From Mesorhizobium carmichaelinearum (GTDB lineage: Bacteria; Pseudomonadota; Alphaproteobacteria; Rhizobiales; Rhizobiaceae): 64,000 bases of DNA. The notes beneath the pieces are model-generated. The model searched no databases, was not told the origin of the DNA, and was given only the letters and a program-made list of their open reading frames with translations. The stretch spans positions 434,001-498,000 of the forward strand of contig NZ_FZQR01000001.1 in assembly GCF_900199455.1 (NCBI RefSeq), read 5' to 3'. Positions 30,722-38,600 of the stretch are shown in pieces (the stretch's first letter is position 1; the number at the start of each line of letters is the position of its first letter). Both the position numbers and the translations under genes were made by a program.

Positions 30722-31016
30722 CGCCTTGATCCTCATTCTTTGCACCGGCCTGCTGGCGGGCTGCGCTGCGGATTATCTGAATCACTACGATTCGGTGACT
30801 TTGGCCGCCGGCGACTCGCAGAAGTTTAATTCGCTGCTGCAGACAGTCGACCCGCTCAATCCGGCCTCGAAGAACACGCGCATAGAAGGTGACGGCCAGC
30901 GCGCAGCCGCTGTGGCTCAAAACTACAAATTTCCACCACCGCCGCCGCCACCACCTGCCATCACGGTCAATGTCGGCGGGGCGGGGGCGGGGGTGACAAC
31001 GAACACAACGCCGTAA
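30708..31016 (+). CDS. Small Pro-rich lipoprotein in the CpaD position of the Tad locus
   Basis: This 102-residue protein overlaps the end of cpaC by 14 nt. The N-terminus has a lipobox LLAGC, so it is a lipoprotein with Cys19 at the mature end. The central part, DYLNHYDSVTLAAGDSQKFN and a following SKNTRIEGDGQRAAA region, resembles short conserved lipoproteins found beside alphaproteobacterial pilus genes. The C-terminus has eight consecutive prolines and a Gly/Thr-rich tail. It occupies the place of CpaD but is about half its length and shows no clear CpaD domain. It may be a reduced secretin-associated protein; function is inferred from position only. Confidence 0.65.
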   Translation: MSRNSALILILCTGLLAGCAADYLNHYDSVTLAAGDSQKFNSLLQTVDPLNPASKNTRIEGDGQRAAAVAQNYKFPPPPPPPPAITVNVGGAGAGVTTNTTP

Positions 31017-31093
31017 ACTGAACAGAAGGATGCGGTTTCAGTGCGCCAGGCCAAACGAGGGAACCTGGCGTCAGGGGAGCTAAGAGTAAGGCC

Positions 31094-32596
31094 ATGCTGC
31101 GGACCATTCGCGCGTTCTGGCACGATCAGAGGGGAATAGCGCTGATCCTCGTCAGCGTCATGCTGCCGGCGATCATCGGTTTTTCCCTGCTCGCCATCGA
31201 CATGAGTCGGGTCAACAATTTGCACAACGACCTGCAGAAGGGGGCTGACGCGATGGCCCTGGCGGCGGCGGCCGAACTGGATGGCCATTCGGACTCGATC
31301 GTCCGTGCCGACCGGGCATTGTCGACCCTGGTGAGCAACAAATACACCTTCTCCACTGCTGGCGCTCCGCAGACGTTGGCCGCAGCCGGGGTGACCAGAA
31401 CCTATCTCCGGTCCCTTCCGGCATCCGACAGTTCGCCGATAGCAGCCGCCAACATCATAACCGATGAGGTGACGGATGCACCAAACGCCCGATTCATCCG
31501 AGTGACGGTGACTCCTGTTGGCTTCGCTGCCATATTTCCTGCGTCATTCTTGACCGGCAATACCGCCAACAACAGCTTTAATGTCGGTGCGGTCTCTGTT
31601 GCCGGGTTCACCTCCGGCGTTTGCAACTATACCCCCGTCTTCATCTGCAATCCGTACGAGATGGTCAACGGCACCAACACCGCCGGTGGCGTCACGCTCG
31701 AACAGGCAGTGGCAGATTCGTCTATTCGTCGGCGGCAGATCGAACTTCGCACTGTGGGGAATGGTGCTGCTTATGGGCCTGGCAATTTCGGCTTTCTGCA
31801 GCCTCCCGACGGTGTCGGCAATGGCGCCCAGGCGCTCGCACAGACCATTGCGACATCGAAGCCGATCGGATGTTACTCCGCACAGGGTGTGAGCACCAAA
31901 ACAGGCCAAAACAATGGTCCGGTGCAAGATGCCTTCAATGTTCGCTTCGGAATCAACGCAAGTGGCAACGCCTTCAACAGTCCCGAATTCGGCCCCGCCT
32001 CAAATGTCCGCAAGGGTGCATCGACCGGTGGAAATGGCAACGGAAATGGCAACGGAAACCAGTGTCCGTCCTACAATCAGCTGACGTTCAACGCTACGGG
32101 CAACATGGGCTTGCCCCGCGATGCGACCACACCCTACATGAGCGGGCGGATGGGTGATGGAGACTGGAATTTCTCCAGCTACTGGAGCACGAATTTCGGC
32201 TCCACGAGTTATCCCTCTTCTTGGAATACGACAAAGCCGACCCGGTATGAGGTCTACAAATACGAGAGCGCGAACGGTCTGGTTGGGCACGCTTCGACAG
32301 GTGGAGAAGTCGGAACACCGCCGAGTTCCTGTCAGCCGCCCGTGACATCTGTCGACCGCCGTTTGCTTTACGGCGCGCTTCTCAACTGCAATGCACTTCA
32401 GGCCGCCGGTAACAATCTGAGCGGCAACAGCAGCAATCTACCGGTCGAGGCCTTCGCCAGTTTCTTCATGACGAAGCCCGTTCCAGGCGCGTCCGCAGGC
32501 GGATCTGTCTTTGTCGAGCTCGTCGATGTAACGGGGCGCGCCGGGCAAGGAACGCTCGACAGTTTCCTGCGCGACGAAGCGCAGCTTTATCGGTGA
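31094..32596 (+). CDS. tadG: TadG-like Flp pilus assembly protein (TadE/G family)
   Basis: This 500-residue protein has a pseudopilin-like N-terminus, RAFWHDQRGIALILVSVML, with the Glu-Tyr position replaced, followed by the membrane segment PAIIGFSLLAIDMSRV. This is the TadG pattern (putative Flp pilus-assembly TadE/G-like). The segment NNLHNDLQKGADAMALAAAA is the usual D-x-x-A-A region. The large periplasmic part has several Cys and a Gly-Asn repeat (near residues 313-322). No von Willebrand A domain with an intact MIDAS motif is evident. It starts 78 nt after the lipoprotein gene and its stop overlaps or nearly touches the next tadE-like gene. Confidence 0.82.
   Translation: MLRTIRAFWHDQRGIALILVSVMLPAIIGFSLLAIDMSRVNNLHNDLQKGADAMALAAAAELDGHSDSIVRADRALSTLVSNKYTFSTAGAPQTLAAAGVTRTYLRSLPASDSSPIAAANIITDEVTDAPNARFIRVTVTPVGFAAIFPASFLTGNTANNSFNVGAVSVAGFTSGVCNYTPVFICNPYEMVNGTNTAGGVTLEQAVADSSIRRRQIELRTVGNGAAYGPGNFGFLQPPDGVGNGAQALAQTIATSKPIGCYSAQGVSTKTGQNNGPVQDAFNVRFGINASGNAFNSPEFGPASNVRKGASTGGNGNGNGNGNQCPSYNQLTFNATGNMGLPRDATTPYMSGRMGDGDWNFSSYWSTNFGSTSYPSSWNTTKPTRYEVYKYESANGLVGHASTGGEVGTPPSSCQPPVTSVDRRLLYGALLNCNALQAAGNNLSGNSSNLPVEAFASFFMTKPVPGASAGGSVFVELVDVTGRAGQGTLDSFLRDEAQLYR
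32030..32058 (+). repeat. Short in-frame tandem repeat (12-bp unit) inside tadG
   Basis: The unit ggaaatggcaac occurs twice in full (32030-32041, 32042-32053) followed by a partial copy. It encodes a run of alternating Gly and Asn. Since 12 is a multiple of 3, slippage would change length by four residues without breaking the frame. Confidence 0.7.
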
Positions 32597-32601
32597 CGAA
32601 A

Positions 32602-33123
32602 ATGCTCAGGCTGATAGCTCGTCACCTTAAGAGATTTCGACGCGACCAACGCGGCGCAGTCCTGGTCGAAATGACCATTGTCGCACCGCTGATGCTCACC
32701 CTTTCGGCTGGCGTGTTCGAGTTCGGCAATCTTATCCACGACAAACTCCTGATGGAGGCTGGCCTTTCCGACGGAGCTCGATTCGGCGCCCGCTGTAATA
32801 GCCAGATATATACGGATGCCGGGCTGTCTGCGATAAACTGCGCCGACATTGCCACGAATATCGCGGTATTTGGCAACGTGGCCGGCACATCGCCCGCGCG
32901 CGTACCCGGTTGGCAGAAAGCCAATGTGACAGTGACAATCGGGACCAGCTGCCATAACGCGGTCGTTTCGGGTGTCACGCAATATCGATCCACGACAGCA
33001 CAAGTCTGTGTCGTCCAGGCGGACGGTACCTATGCCTACAGCGGCGTGGGAATGCTGTCGTTCATTGGCATCGGTCCGATCACATTGAGTGGGTCATACC
33101 AAGAGCGGTTGATGCGGTTCTGA
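32602..33123 (+). CDS. tadE: TadE-like pseudopilin (first of two)
   Basis: This 173-residue protein starts with a charged leader (RHLKRFRRDQRGAVLVEMTIV) and the membrane segment APLMLTLSAGVFEFGNLIH, the TadE pattern with the processing site DQRG/AVLVEM. CpaA should cleave it. The periplasmic part contains five or so Cys, probably disulfide-bonded. ATG 32602 is used; GTG 32593, which overlaps the tadG stop as GTGA, is equally possible. The stop overlaps the next tadE ATG in a TGATG junction. Confidence 0.85.
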   Translation: MLRLIARHLKRFRRDQRGAVLVEMTIVAPLMLTLSAGVFEFGNLIHDKLLMEAGLSDGARFGARCNSQIYTDAGLSAINCADIATNIAVFGNVAGTSPARVPGWQKANVTVTIGTSCHNAVVSGVTQYRSTTAQVCVVQADGTYAYSGVGMLSFIGIGPITLSGSYQERLMRF

Positions 33124-33761
33124 TGATGATCAGGCGTTTTGCAACATCGGAAGACGGCGCGGCGATGGTTGAAATGACCATCGTATCAACGCTGCTTTTT
33201 GCGCTTACGCTCGGTTTCGTGGATTTCGGCTACGCCTTCTACCAGTGGAACGCGGCAACCAAGGCGGTCCAAGTCGGGGCGCGACTGGCGTCCATATCGG
33301 ATTCGGTAGCGACAAATCTTGCGACAGCAGCACCGACCGCCAACCCAGGGGCGCCGGTCGTCGCCGGTGTATACGGCCCGTTCGTCTGCAGCTACAGCGG
33401 CGCTACGGGGTCGTGCACCAACAGTGGCGGATTCAGCGCCGCGGCTTTTAGCCAGATATTCCGCGGAGACACGGCCGTCACCAACGACGATGCCTGCCCG
33501 GCGCTTACCACGGGCCAAAGACCGGGGATGTGCCACTTCTTCCCGGGCCTGCTGCGCAGCAACGTCGTCATCACCTACACGGCCTCGGGCCTGGGCTATC
33601 AAACCCGGCTTGGCGGGCCGGTGCCGACCATCACCGTCAGCCTGCAGAACAGGACCTTCCAGTTCTTCTTCCTCCAGGGACTGATGGGGTTCGCCAACAT
33701 CAACATGCCCTCCATGCTGAGCACGGTTACGGGCGAAGACATCAAGAGCACCTGGCCATGA
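33123..33761 (+). CDS. tadE: TadE-like pseudopilin (second of two)
   Basis: This 212-residue TadE-family protein has the leader RRFATSEDGAAMVEMTIV with a clear G/AAMVEM processing site and a membrane segment TLLFALTLGFVDFGYAF. The periplasmic domain is about 170 residues long with four Cys (VCSYS, SCTNS, ACPAL, MCHFF), likely forming two disulfides. Its ATG uses the A of the previous stop codon, and its own end overlaps cpaE by 4 nt, so tadG-tadE-tadE-cpaE are translated as a chain. Confidence 0.87.
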   Translation: MMIRRFATSEDGAAMVEMTIVSTLLFALTLGFVDFGYAFYQWNAATKAVQVGARLASISDSVATNLATAAPTANPGAPVVAGVYGPFVCSYSGATGSCTNSGGFSAAAFSQIFRGDTAVTNDDACPALTTGQRPGMCHFFPGLLRSNVVITYTASGLGYQTRLGGPVPTITVSLQNRTFQFFFLQGLMGFANINMPSMLSTVTGEDIKSTWP

Positions 33762-34921
33762 ATGCCATCAACACCAAGGTTCTGCCGACTAAGCGAAAGC
33801 AGGTGGCGCTGTTCTCGTCGGATGCGAATTTCAAGCGCGAGGTGGCGACACGGCTCGATGCGCTGGCGATCTATGACGTCCGGATCTCCGAGACGGATGA
33901 TTTTCTCAAAGGCCCCCCCGCGGATACACGGCCGGGCATCGTCATCCTCGATCTCGGCAATGGCGAACTGCTCGGCAAGCCCGGCATCGTCGAGGCGCGT
34001 GCGCGGTGGGCATCGGTGCCACTGATCGCGGTCTCCGGCGAACTGACCTCGGAACAGACACGCGTGCTGGTGCGCATGAACGCCTCGGACTGGCTGCACA
34101 AGCCGCTCGACGGCAAGGAGCTGCTCAACGCGGTGACCTTCCACGATACCGGCAGCCAGGGCACGAAAAGCCGCATCATCACCTTCATCAGCGCCAGCGG
34201 TGGCGCGGGCGCCACGACGCTCGCTTTGTCGGCGGCCGAATTCCTGGCCTCGAAATCGGCCGAACGCGCGGCTTCGACCTGTCTGGTCGATCTCGATTTC
34301 CAAAGCGCCAATTGTGGCGCCTACCTCAATCTGTTCAACCAGTTCGATCTGGCAGGCATCATCGGCCAGCCGGAGAGGCTGGATGTCGAACTGATGGATG
34401 TCATCAAGCTTTCGCGCCCGTCCGGCCTCACCCTCTATGCGTTCGAGAGGCCGCAACTGCCGTTCGAGCCGCAAGGCGGCGATTTCGTCTTCCGGCTTCT
34501 CGACCTTGTCGCCTACCGCTTCGACGACATCGTCATCGACCTGCCCAATATCGAAACGCCCTGGTACAATTCAGTGCTCTCGACCAGCGACGAGATCTTC
34601 ATCGTCTTCGAGCTCAACGTCGCGTCGCTGCGGCAAGGTAAGCGGCTCTATACAAAAATCCGCGAGCTGCGCGGCAATGCGGTCAGCATCACGCTCGTCG
34701 CCAACAAGTACAAGCGCAAATGGTTCGGGAACCATTTTTCGCGCAGTGAGCTGGAGAAGATATTCAAGGCGCCGCACATCAAATCGGTCGCGCTGGACAA
34801 CGCCCTTCTGACCGATGCCTTGAACCGGGCGATCCTGCCCTCCGAAGTGGATGGGCGCGCGCGCTTCAACAAGGACCTGAAGCGGATGTTCAAAGAGCGG
34901 CTCGATGACGTTGCCCGGTAG
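33758..34921 (+). CDS. cpaE: Pilus assembly ATPase CpaE/TadZ (MinD-like)
   Basis: This cytoplasmic protein of 387 residues localises the Tad machine. Residues 14-125 form an atypical receiver domain (VALFSSDANFKREVA, then PGIVILDLGNGE). A ParA/MinD-type ATPase follows from about residue 138, with the deviant Walker A ISASGGAGATTLALS and a later CLVDLDFQSANCG and IVIDLPN. The signature Lys of MinD-type Walker A (KGG) is replaced (SGG), which is common in CpaE proteins. The ATG lies in an ATGA overlap with tadE. The L,D-transpeptidase gene begins 17 nt before its stop. Confidence 0.9.
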   Translation: MNAINTKVLPTKRKQVALFSSDANFKREVATRLDALAIYDVRISETDDFLKGPPADTRPGIVILDLGNGELLGKPGIVEARARWASVPLIAVSGELTSEQTRVLVRMNASDWLHKPLDGKELLNAVTFHDTGSQGTKSRIITFISASGGAGATTLALSAAEFLASKSAERAASTCLVDLDFQSANCGAYLNLFNQFDLAGIIGQPERLDVELMDVIKLSRPSGLTLYAFERPQLPFEPQGGDFVFRLLDLVAYRFDDIVIDLPNIETPWYNSVLSTSDEIFIVFELNVASLRQGKRLYTKIRELRGNAVSITLVANKYKRKWFGNHFSRSELEKIFKAPHIKSVALDNALLTDALNRAILPSEVDGRARFNKDLKRMFKERLDDVAR

Positions 34922-35495
34922 ACATGGAACCGTCCTCAGGCTGGCCGGGGCCTGCATGCTCAGCCTGGCGCTGGCGATGTCGGTCCAGGACCCCGCCCAG
35001 GCACGGTCGGGGCTTTCGGACCGGCCGCCGCTGCCGGCGATGGGGCCAAGCCTGCGCAAGGCGGTTGCCTTCACGACCACGGAGCAGCCGGGAACGATCG
35101 TCATCCGCAAGAACGAGAAGGCGCTTTACCTGGTGACCCGCCAGGGCCAGGCGCTGCGCTACCAGATCAGCGTCGGGCGTGACGGATTTGGCTGGACCGG
35201 GGTCGTCAAAGTAGGCGCCAAGACGGAATGGCCGCAGTGGCGCCCGCCCCGGGAAATGCGCGCCCGCCAGCCGGAACTGCCGGAACTGGTGCCCGCGGGC
35301 CCGTACAACCCGCTCGGCGCGCGGGCGCTGTATCTGCTTCAGGACGGACACGACACGCTCTATCGTATCCATGGCACCAACGATCCCTCGGGCGTGGGAT
35401 TCGACGGCACATCGGGCTGTTTTCGCCTGACCAACACGGACGTGATCGATCTTTTCAAGCGCGTGCCAATTGGCACCAAGGTGGTGGTTCAATGA
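34905..35495 (+). CDS. L,D-transpeptidase (YkuD domain), in the Tad operon
   Basis: This exported 196-residue protein has a signal peptide ending near QDPAQA/RSG and a YkuD domain from about residue 60 (PGTIVIRKNEKALYLVTRQG). The catalytic signature is intact: YRIHGTNDP with the His near residue 153 and GTSGCFRLTNTDV with the nucleophilic Cys near 170. Such enzymes cross-link meso-diaminopimelate residues of peptidoglycan or attach proteins to it. The start lies 17 nt inside cpaE and the stop overlaps the next gene in an ATGA junction, so it belongs to the tad transcript. A role in opening or bracing the wall around the pilus is inferred. Confidence 0.88.
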   Translation: MTLPGRHGTVLRLAGACMLSLALAMSVQDPAQARSGLSDRPPLPAMGPSLRKAVAFTTTEQPGTIVIRKNEKALYLVTRQGQALRYQISVGRDGFGWTGVVKVGAKTEWPQWRPPREMRARQPELPELVPAGPYNPLGARALYLLQDGHDTLYRIHGTNDPSGVGFDGTSGCFRLTNTDVIDLFKRVPIGTKVVVQ

Positions 35496-36067
35496 CGACG
35501 ATCAGCGACCCGCATGTGCCGACGGTCTCCGCCGAGCCCGTTGAACCGCAACTGCTCGACAGGGATGCGAGCCGGTCGCGGCTGGCCGTCGTGGTCGGCG
35601 TCGGGTTGACGCTATTCGCCGTGCTGAACGCGACCGCCGCCATCTATCTCTATCGAGGCATTAGCGACCTGCGCGTCGTGGAGGGACGTCTCGAAGAACT
35701 CGGCACGTTCGAGCAGCGGATCGTTGCCCGGCTCGACACGGTCAACAACGGTTTTCAAAGCCGATTTGAAAAGCTGGACAGCCAATTGCAGGGCAGTTTC
35801 AACGAAATCAACGGCAACATAGCCCGGTTGGAACAAAGCCCGTCACTGACCGACGGCGCCGGTACCTCGAGCGTGTCGGAACCCGTCGCTGCAACAGGTA
35901 CCGTGATGGAAGCGTCATCCAATACGGACGTCGCGGCCGAACCCACAATTGTCGATACGCCACGGCCACCCAAAAGAAGGGTTGCCGCCGCGCCCCCTGC
36001 CCCTAATCCGGGATACCAGCGAACGGAAACGCCGGACGGCAAAGTCTACTACCGCAAGATCAACTAG
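35492..36067 (+). CDS. Membrane-anchored coiled-coil protein, last gene of the tad plus arm
   Basis: This 191-residue protein has a cytoplasmic N-terminus, one membrane segment (RLAVVVGVGLTLFAVLNATA, residues 30-50), then a heptad-like helix of about 75 residues (VVEGRLEELGTFEQRIVARL onward). A Ser/Thr/Pro-rich region and a basic-proline tail ending in GKVYYRKIN follow. No family is recognised. Its ATG overlaps the L,D-transpeptidase stop by 4 nt, so the two are made together. A periplasmic spacer or scaffold for the wall enzyme or pilus is a guess from layout. Confidence 0.65.
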   Translation: MTTISDPHVPTVSAEPVEPQLLDRDASRSRLAVVVGVGLTLFAVLNATAAIYLYRGISDLRVVEGRLEELGTFEQRIVARLDTVNNGFQSRFEKLDSQLQGSFNEINGNIARLEQSPSLTDGAGTSSVSEPVAATGTVMEASSNTDVAAEPTIVDTPRPPKRRVAAAPPAPNPGYQRTETPDGKVYYRKIN

Positions 36068-36129
36068 AGACGGCGGCGTGGAGGCCGTCGATATTGGCGC
36101 GCGCGCTCGAAACGCGGAACGGCGTCCGA

Positions 36130-36666
36130 CTAGAGATCCCGCTGCAAGGCGATGAGACGCACGGCCATTGCTTCTCCACGCTGTCGGGTTTCGCGAAGGA
36201 ACGCGACATGACAGTAGGCGCAGGCTGCAAAGCCCAGAACCAGCACGAGGCTGTTCTCCCAAGTGAGATCGGCGATCAGCGAAAACGAGAACCCGCTGGG
36301 TGCCGTAAATGCGGCAATCGTGCTCGCCGTTTCCGAATGGCTGCCGACAGCGATCATCAGCCCGGCGAAAAGGAGGGCCATGTGATTGGCAAGAAAGAAG
36401 GCGGCTGACCTTCTAACATTGCAAGCGCTCCAGCAGGCGATCGCCGCGGCAATGAGGATGACGGCATCCAGAACCATCGACCCGCCCAGATAAAGGTCGA
36501 CCTGTTGCCAGAACATCGCCGACAAGGGACGCAGTTCAAGCCAGATCCACCACATTGCGGGGCTGGCGGGATAGGTCCCGAGCAGGAACGTTGCGGCTCG
36601 CTCGCCTGCCATAGTCATCAGGATGAATGCGGGAAAAGCGAAGAGTAATATCGACTTGCGCTTCAT
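36130..36666 (-). CDS. Small polytopic membrane protein, function unknown
   Basis: This 178-residue protein starts with a Lys/Arg-rich N-terminus and has four to five hydrophobic segments, including one covering SILLFAFPAFILMTMAG and one covering MVLDAVILIAAAIACWSAC. A WWIWLELRPLSAMFWQQ loop is rich in Trp. No domain is recognised. It lies on the opposite strand between the end of the tad arm (62 nt away, convergent) and the type I secretion operon. Codon use resembles its neighbours. Confidence 0.6.
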   Translation of the reverse strand: MKRKSILLFAFPAFILMTMAGERAATFLLGTYPASPAMWWIWLELRPLSAMFWQQVDLYLGGSMVLDAVILIAAAIACWSACNVRRSAAFFLANHMALLFAGLMIAVGSHSETASTIAAFTAPSGFSFSLIADLTWENSLVLVLGFAACAYCHVAFLRETRQRGEAMAVRLIALQRDL

Positions 36667-37111
36667 GTTGCCCTCGACAATCTGGCGTCAGCATAGATTG
36701 CAGAGATTGCGCGAGGCTTAACGCAAGGGCGCCATTATGGCCGTGCTTGGGAGTTCATCCGGGCAGCCCTCAATTCAGTATCGGCCCTTGATGCCGCGGT
36801 CGCATGATCTTGGCCGAACGCCGTCAAATTTTTACGGCTGCCTTCCGGCCCATACAGGCTTCACACGATTCTGCCGGCATTGAGCGGTTTGTGCTTTTCG
36901 GCTTTTCCGCACCGAGCCCAGGCCGAAGCAATCCCATTTTGTGCCATTTTTGCTACATTTTCCAACCTTGTGGCCGGAAATCGCAATTAAGCCCACCCTA
37001 AATTAATAATCGCTCACATATTTCTTGAAATTGTTGGATAGTTGCCTGAGACAGGCTCAGGCTTGGTTCAGCGCTCGAAAAGGGCGTGGGGGAAACGTTG
37101 GGGCGGGCTAA
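36667..37111. promoter_or_regulatory. Control region upstream of the type I secretion operon
   Basis: This 445-nt stretch lies between divergent genes. It is AT-rich from about 36940 to 37040. GCCTGAG (37044-37050) and CTCAGGC (37056-37062) form a 7-bp hairpin with a 5-nt loop 50 nt before the porin ATG; it could be an mRNA leader structure or an operator. No coding frame or clear promoter hexamers were found. Confidence 0.45.
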
Positions 37112-38560
37112 ATGAATACGACAAGCATCTCGACTGTGGGCAAGCGCCTTGGTCTTTTGATGGCGGCTACTATGCTGAGCTGCGCAAGTGCAAGTGCACT
37201 TACGCTCAAGGAAGCGGTGGCAGTTGCCGTCGAATCCAATCCCGAGATCGGCCAGGCCATAGAAAATCGCGAAGCAATCGAGTTCGAATTGCGGCAGGCC
37301 AAGGGCCTCTATCTTCCCAGCGTCGACCTGGAAGCGTCGGCTGGCGCTCGCCGTCTCGACAATTCTTCACGACGGGCGCTCTCCATAGAGGACGACGCAC
37401 TTTATCCGGCAGAAACCGATCTGACGGTTTCGCAAACGCTCTATGACAGCGGCGCAAGGCGAGCAGAGTTGAATCGCCAGGCCTCGCGCGTCGACGGCGC
37501 GTCCTTTCGTGTGCTGGAGCGGTCGGAATTCATCGGGCTCTCGGTCGTCCAGGACTACCTCGAATACATGCTTCAGGCTTCGATCGTGGCCGAGGCAAAG
37601 AAGAATTTGGGCTTCCACCAAGCAATCCTCCACGACATCCAGGAAGGCATTGCCGGCGGCGGGTTGAACGAAGCCGACCGGCAACAAGCCGAGGAGCGGC
37701 TGTTTGCGGCCAAGGCCCGCATGCAGGAAGCCTCGGAGGAGCTGGAGGCCTCGAGGATACGGTTCTTCAAGACCGTCGGGAAGCCGCTGACCAATGCATC
37801 AAGGCCGGCCGATGTTTCCGGCGCGCTGCCAAGGTCGCTGGACGATGCGATTGGCCTTGCGCGGGAGAGCAATCCGCGTGTCCATATGGCCAACAGCGAT
37901 ATCGCCGCGGCGGCCTCGCTGGTGGACGCGGCCCGGGCGAAATACGGCCCCTCGATCGTCGCCGAAGGCGTCGCTCGGGCTGGATATGACATTGACGGCG
38001 ACAATGGAGACACATCCGACCTTCAGGCACGCCTGGTGCTGCGGTGGAACCTGTACCGGGGTGGCATCGACAAGGCCAATGAGCAGGAGCAGATCCGTCG
38101 CACGAGTGAGCAGCGGCTTGCGATGCATCAGGTGCTGCGGGAAATCGAAGAAGCCGTTCGCACGTCGTGGGATCGCCGCTTCCGGCAAGCCGACCTGGCA
38201 AAGACCCTGAAGCTGCAAGCCGCTTCCAACGAGAAGCTGGTCGCGTCCTATCGCGAGCAATTCAAGGTCGGTCAGCGTTCACTGCTCGATGTGCTGGATG
38301 CGCAGAATACGCGGTTCAACACGGCGACCCTGGCGGACACCGCATCCTACGCCTCCCTCTTTGCCCAATATCGGCTGCTGGCGGCGACCGGGCAGTTGTT
38401 GAAGACGATGGATATCCATCCGCCAAAGCAGGCCGCGGCCTACGCGCGAACCGAGTTCGCGGCACCGGAAACGGCCGACACCGAAACCTATGCGCGGACG
38501 CCTTCGGAACAGAAGAACGACCTGCCGTTCGACATCCTGGCACCGGTCAGGAAAAAGTAG
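37112..38560 (+). CDS. TolC-family outer-membrane channel of the type I secretion system
   Basis: This 482-residue outer-membrane efflux protein (LapE/AggA-like role) forms the exit channel for the adhesin. A signal peptide ends near SCASASA/LTLKEA. LTLKEAVAVAVESNPEIG begins the first TolC repeat, and two OEP domains follow, the second with SLDDAIGLARESNPRV. The segment FKVGQRSLLDVLDAQN is the typical second-repeat motif of TolC proteins in type I systems. The C-terminal 50 residues are a variable tail. It is the first gene of tolC - ABC - hlyD - RHH, all on the plus strand with short gaps. Confidence 0.88.
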   Translation: MNTTSISTVGKRLGLLMAATMLSCASASALTLKEAVAVAVESNPEIGQAIENREAIEFELRQAKGLYLPSVDLEASAGARRLDNSSRRALSIEDDALYPAETDLTVSQTLYDSGARRAELNRQASRVDGASFRVLERSEFIGLSVVQDYLEYMLQASIVAEAKKNLGFHQAILHDIQEGIAGGGLNEADRQQAEERLFAAKARMQEASEELEASRIRFFKTVGKPLTNASRPADVSGALPRSLDDAIGLARESNPRVHMANSDIAAAASLVDAARAKYGPSIVAEGVARAGYDIDGDNGDTSDLQARLVLRWNLYRGGIDKANEQEQIRRTSEQRLAMHQVLREIEEAVRTSWDRRFRQADLAKTLKLQAASNEKLVASYREQFKVGQRSLLDVLDAQNTRFNTATLADTASYASLFAQYRLLAATGQLLKTMDIHPPKQAAAYARTEFAAPETADTETYARTPSEQKNDLPFDILAPVRKK

Positions 38561-38600
38561 GCGGAGGTAAGGGTCGATCGAAAGTCCCTGTGGGCGGATC

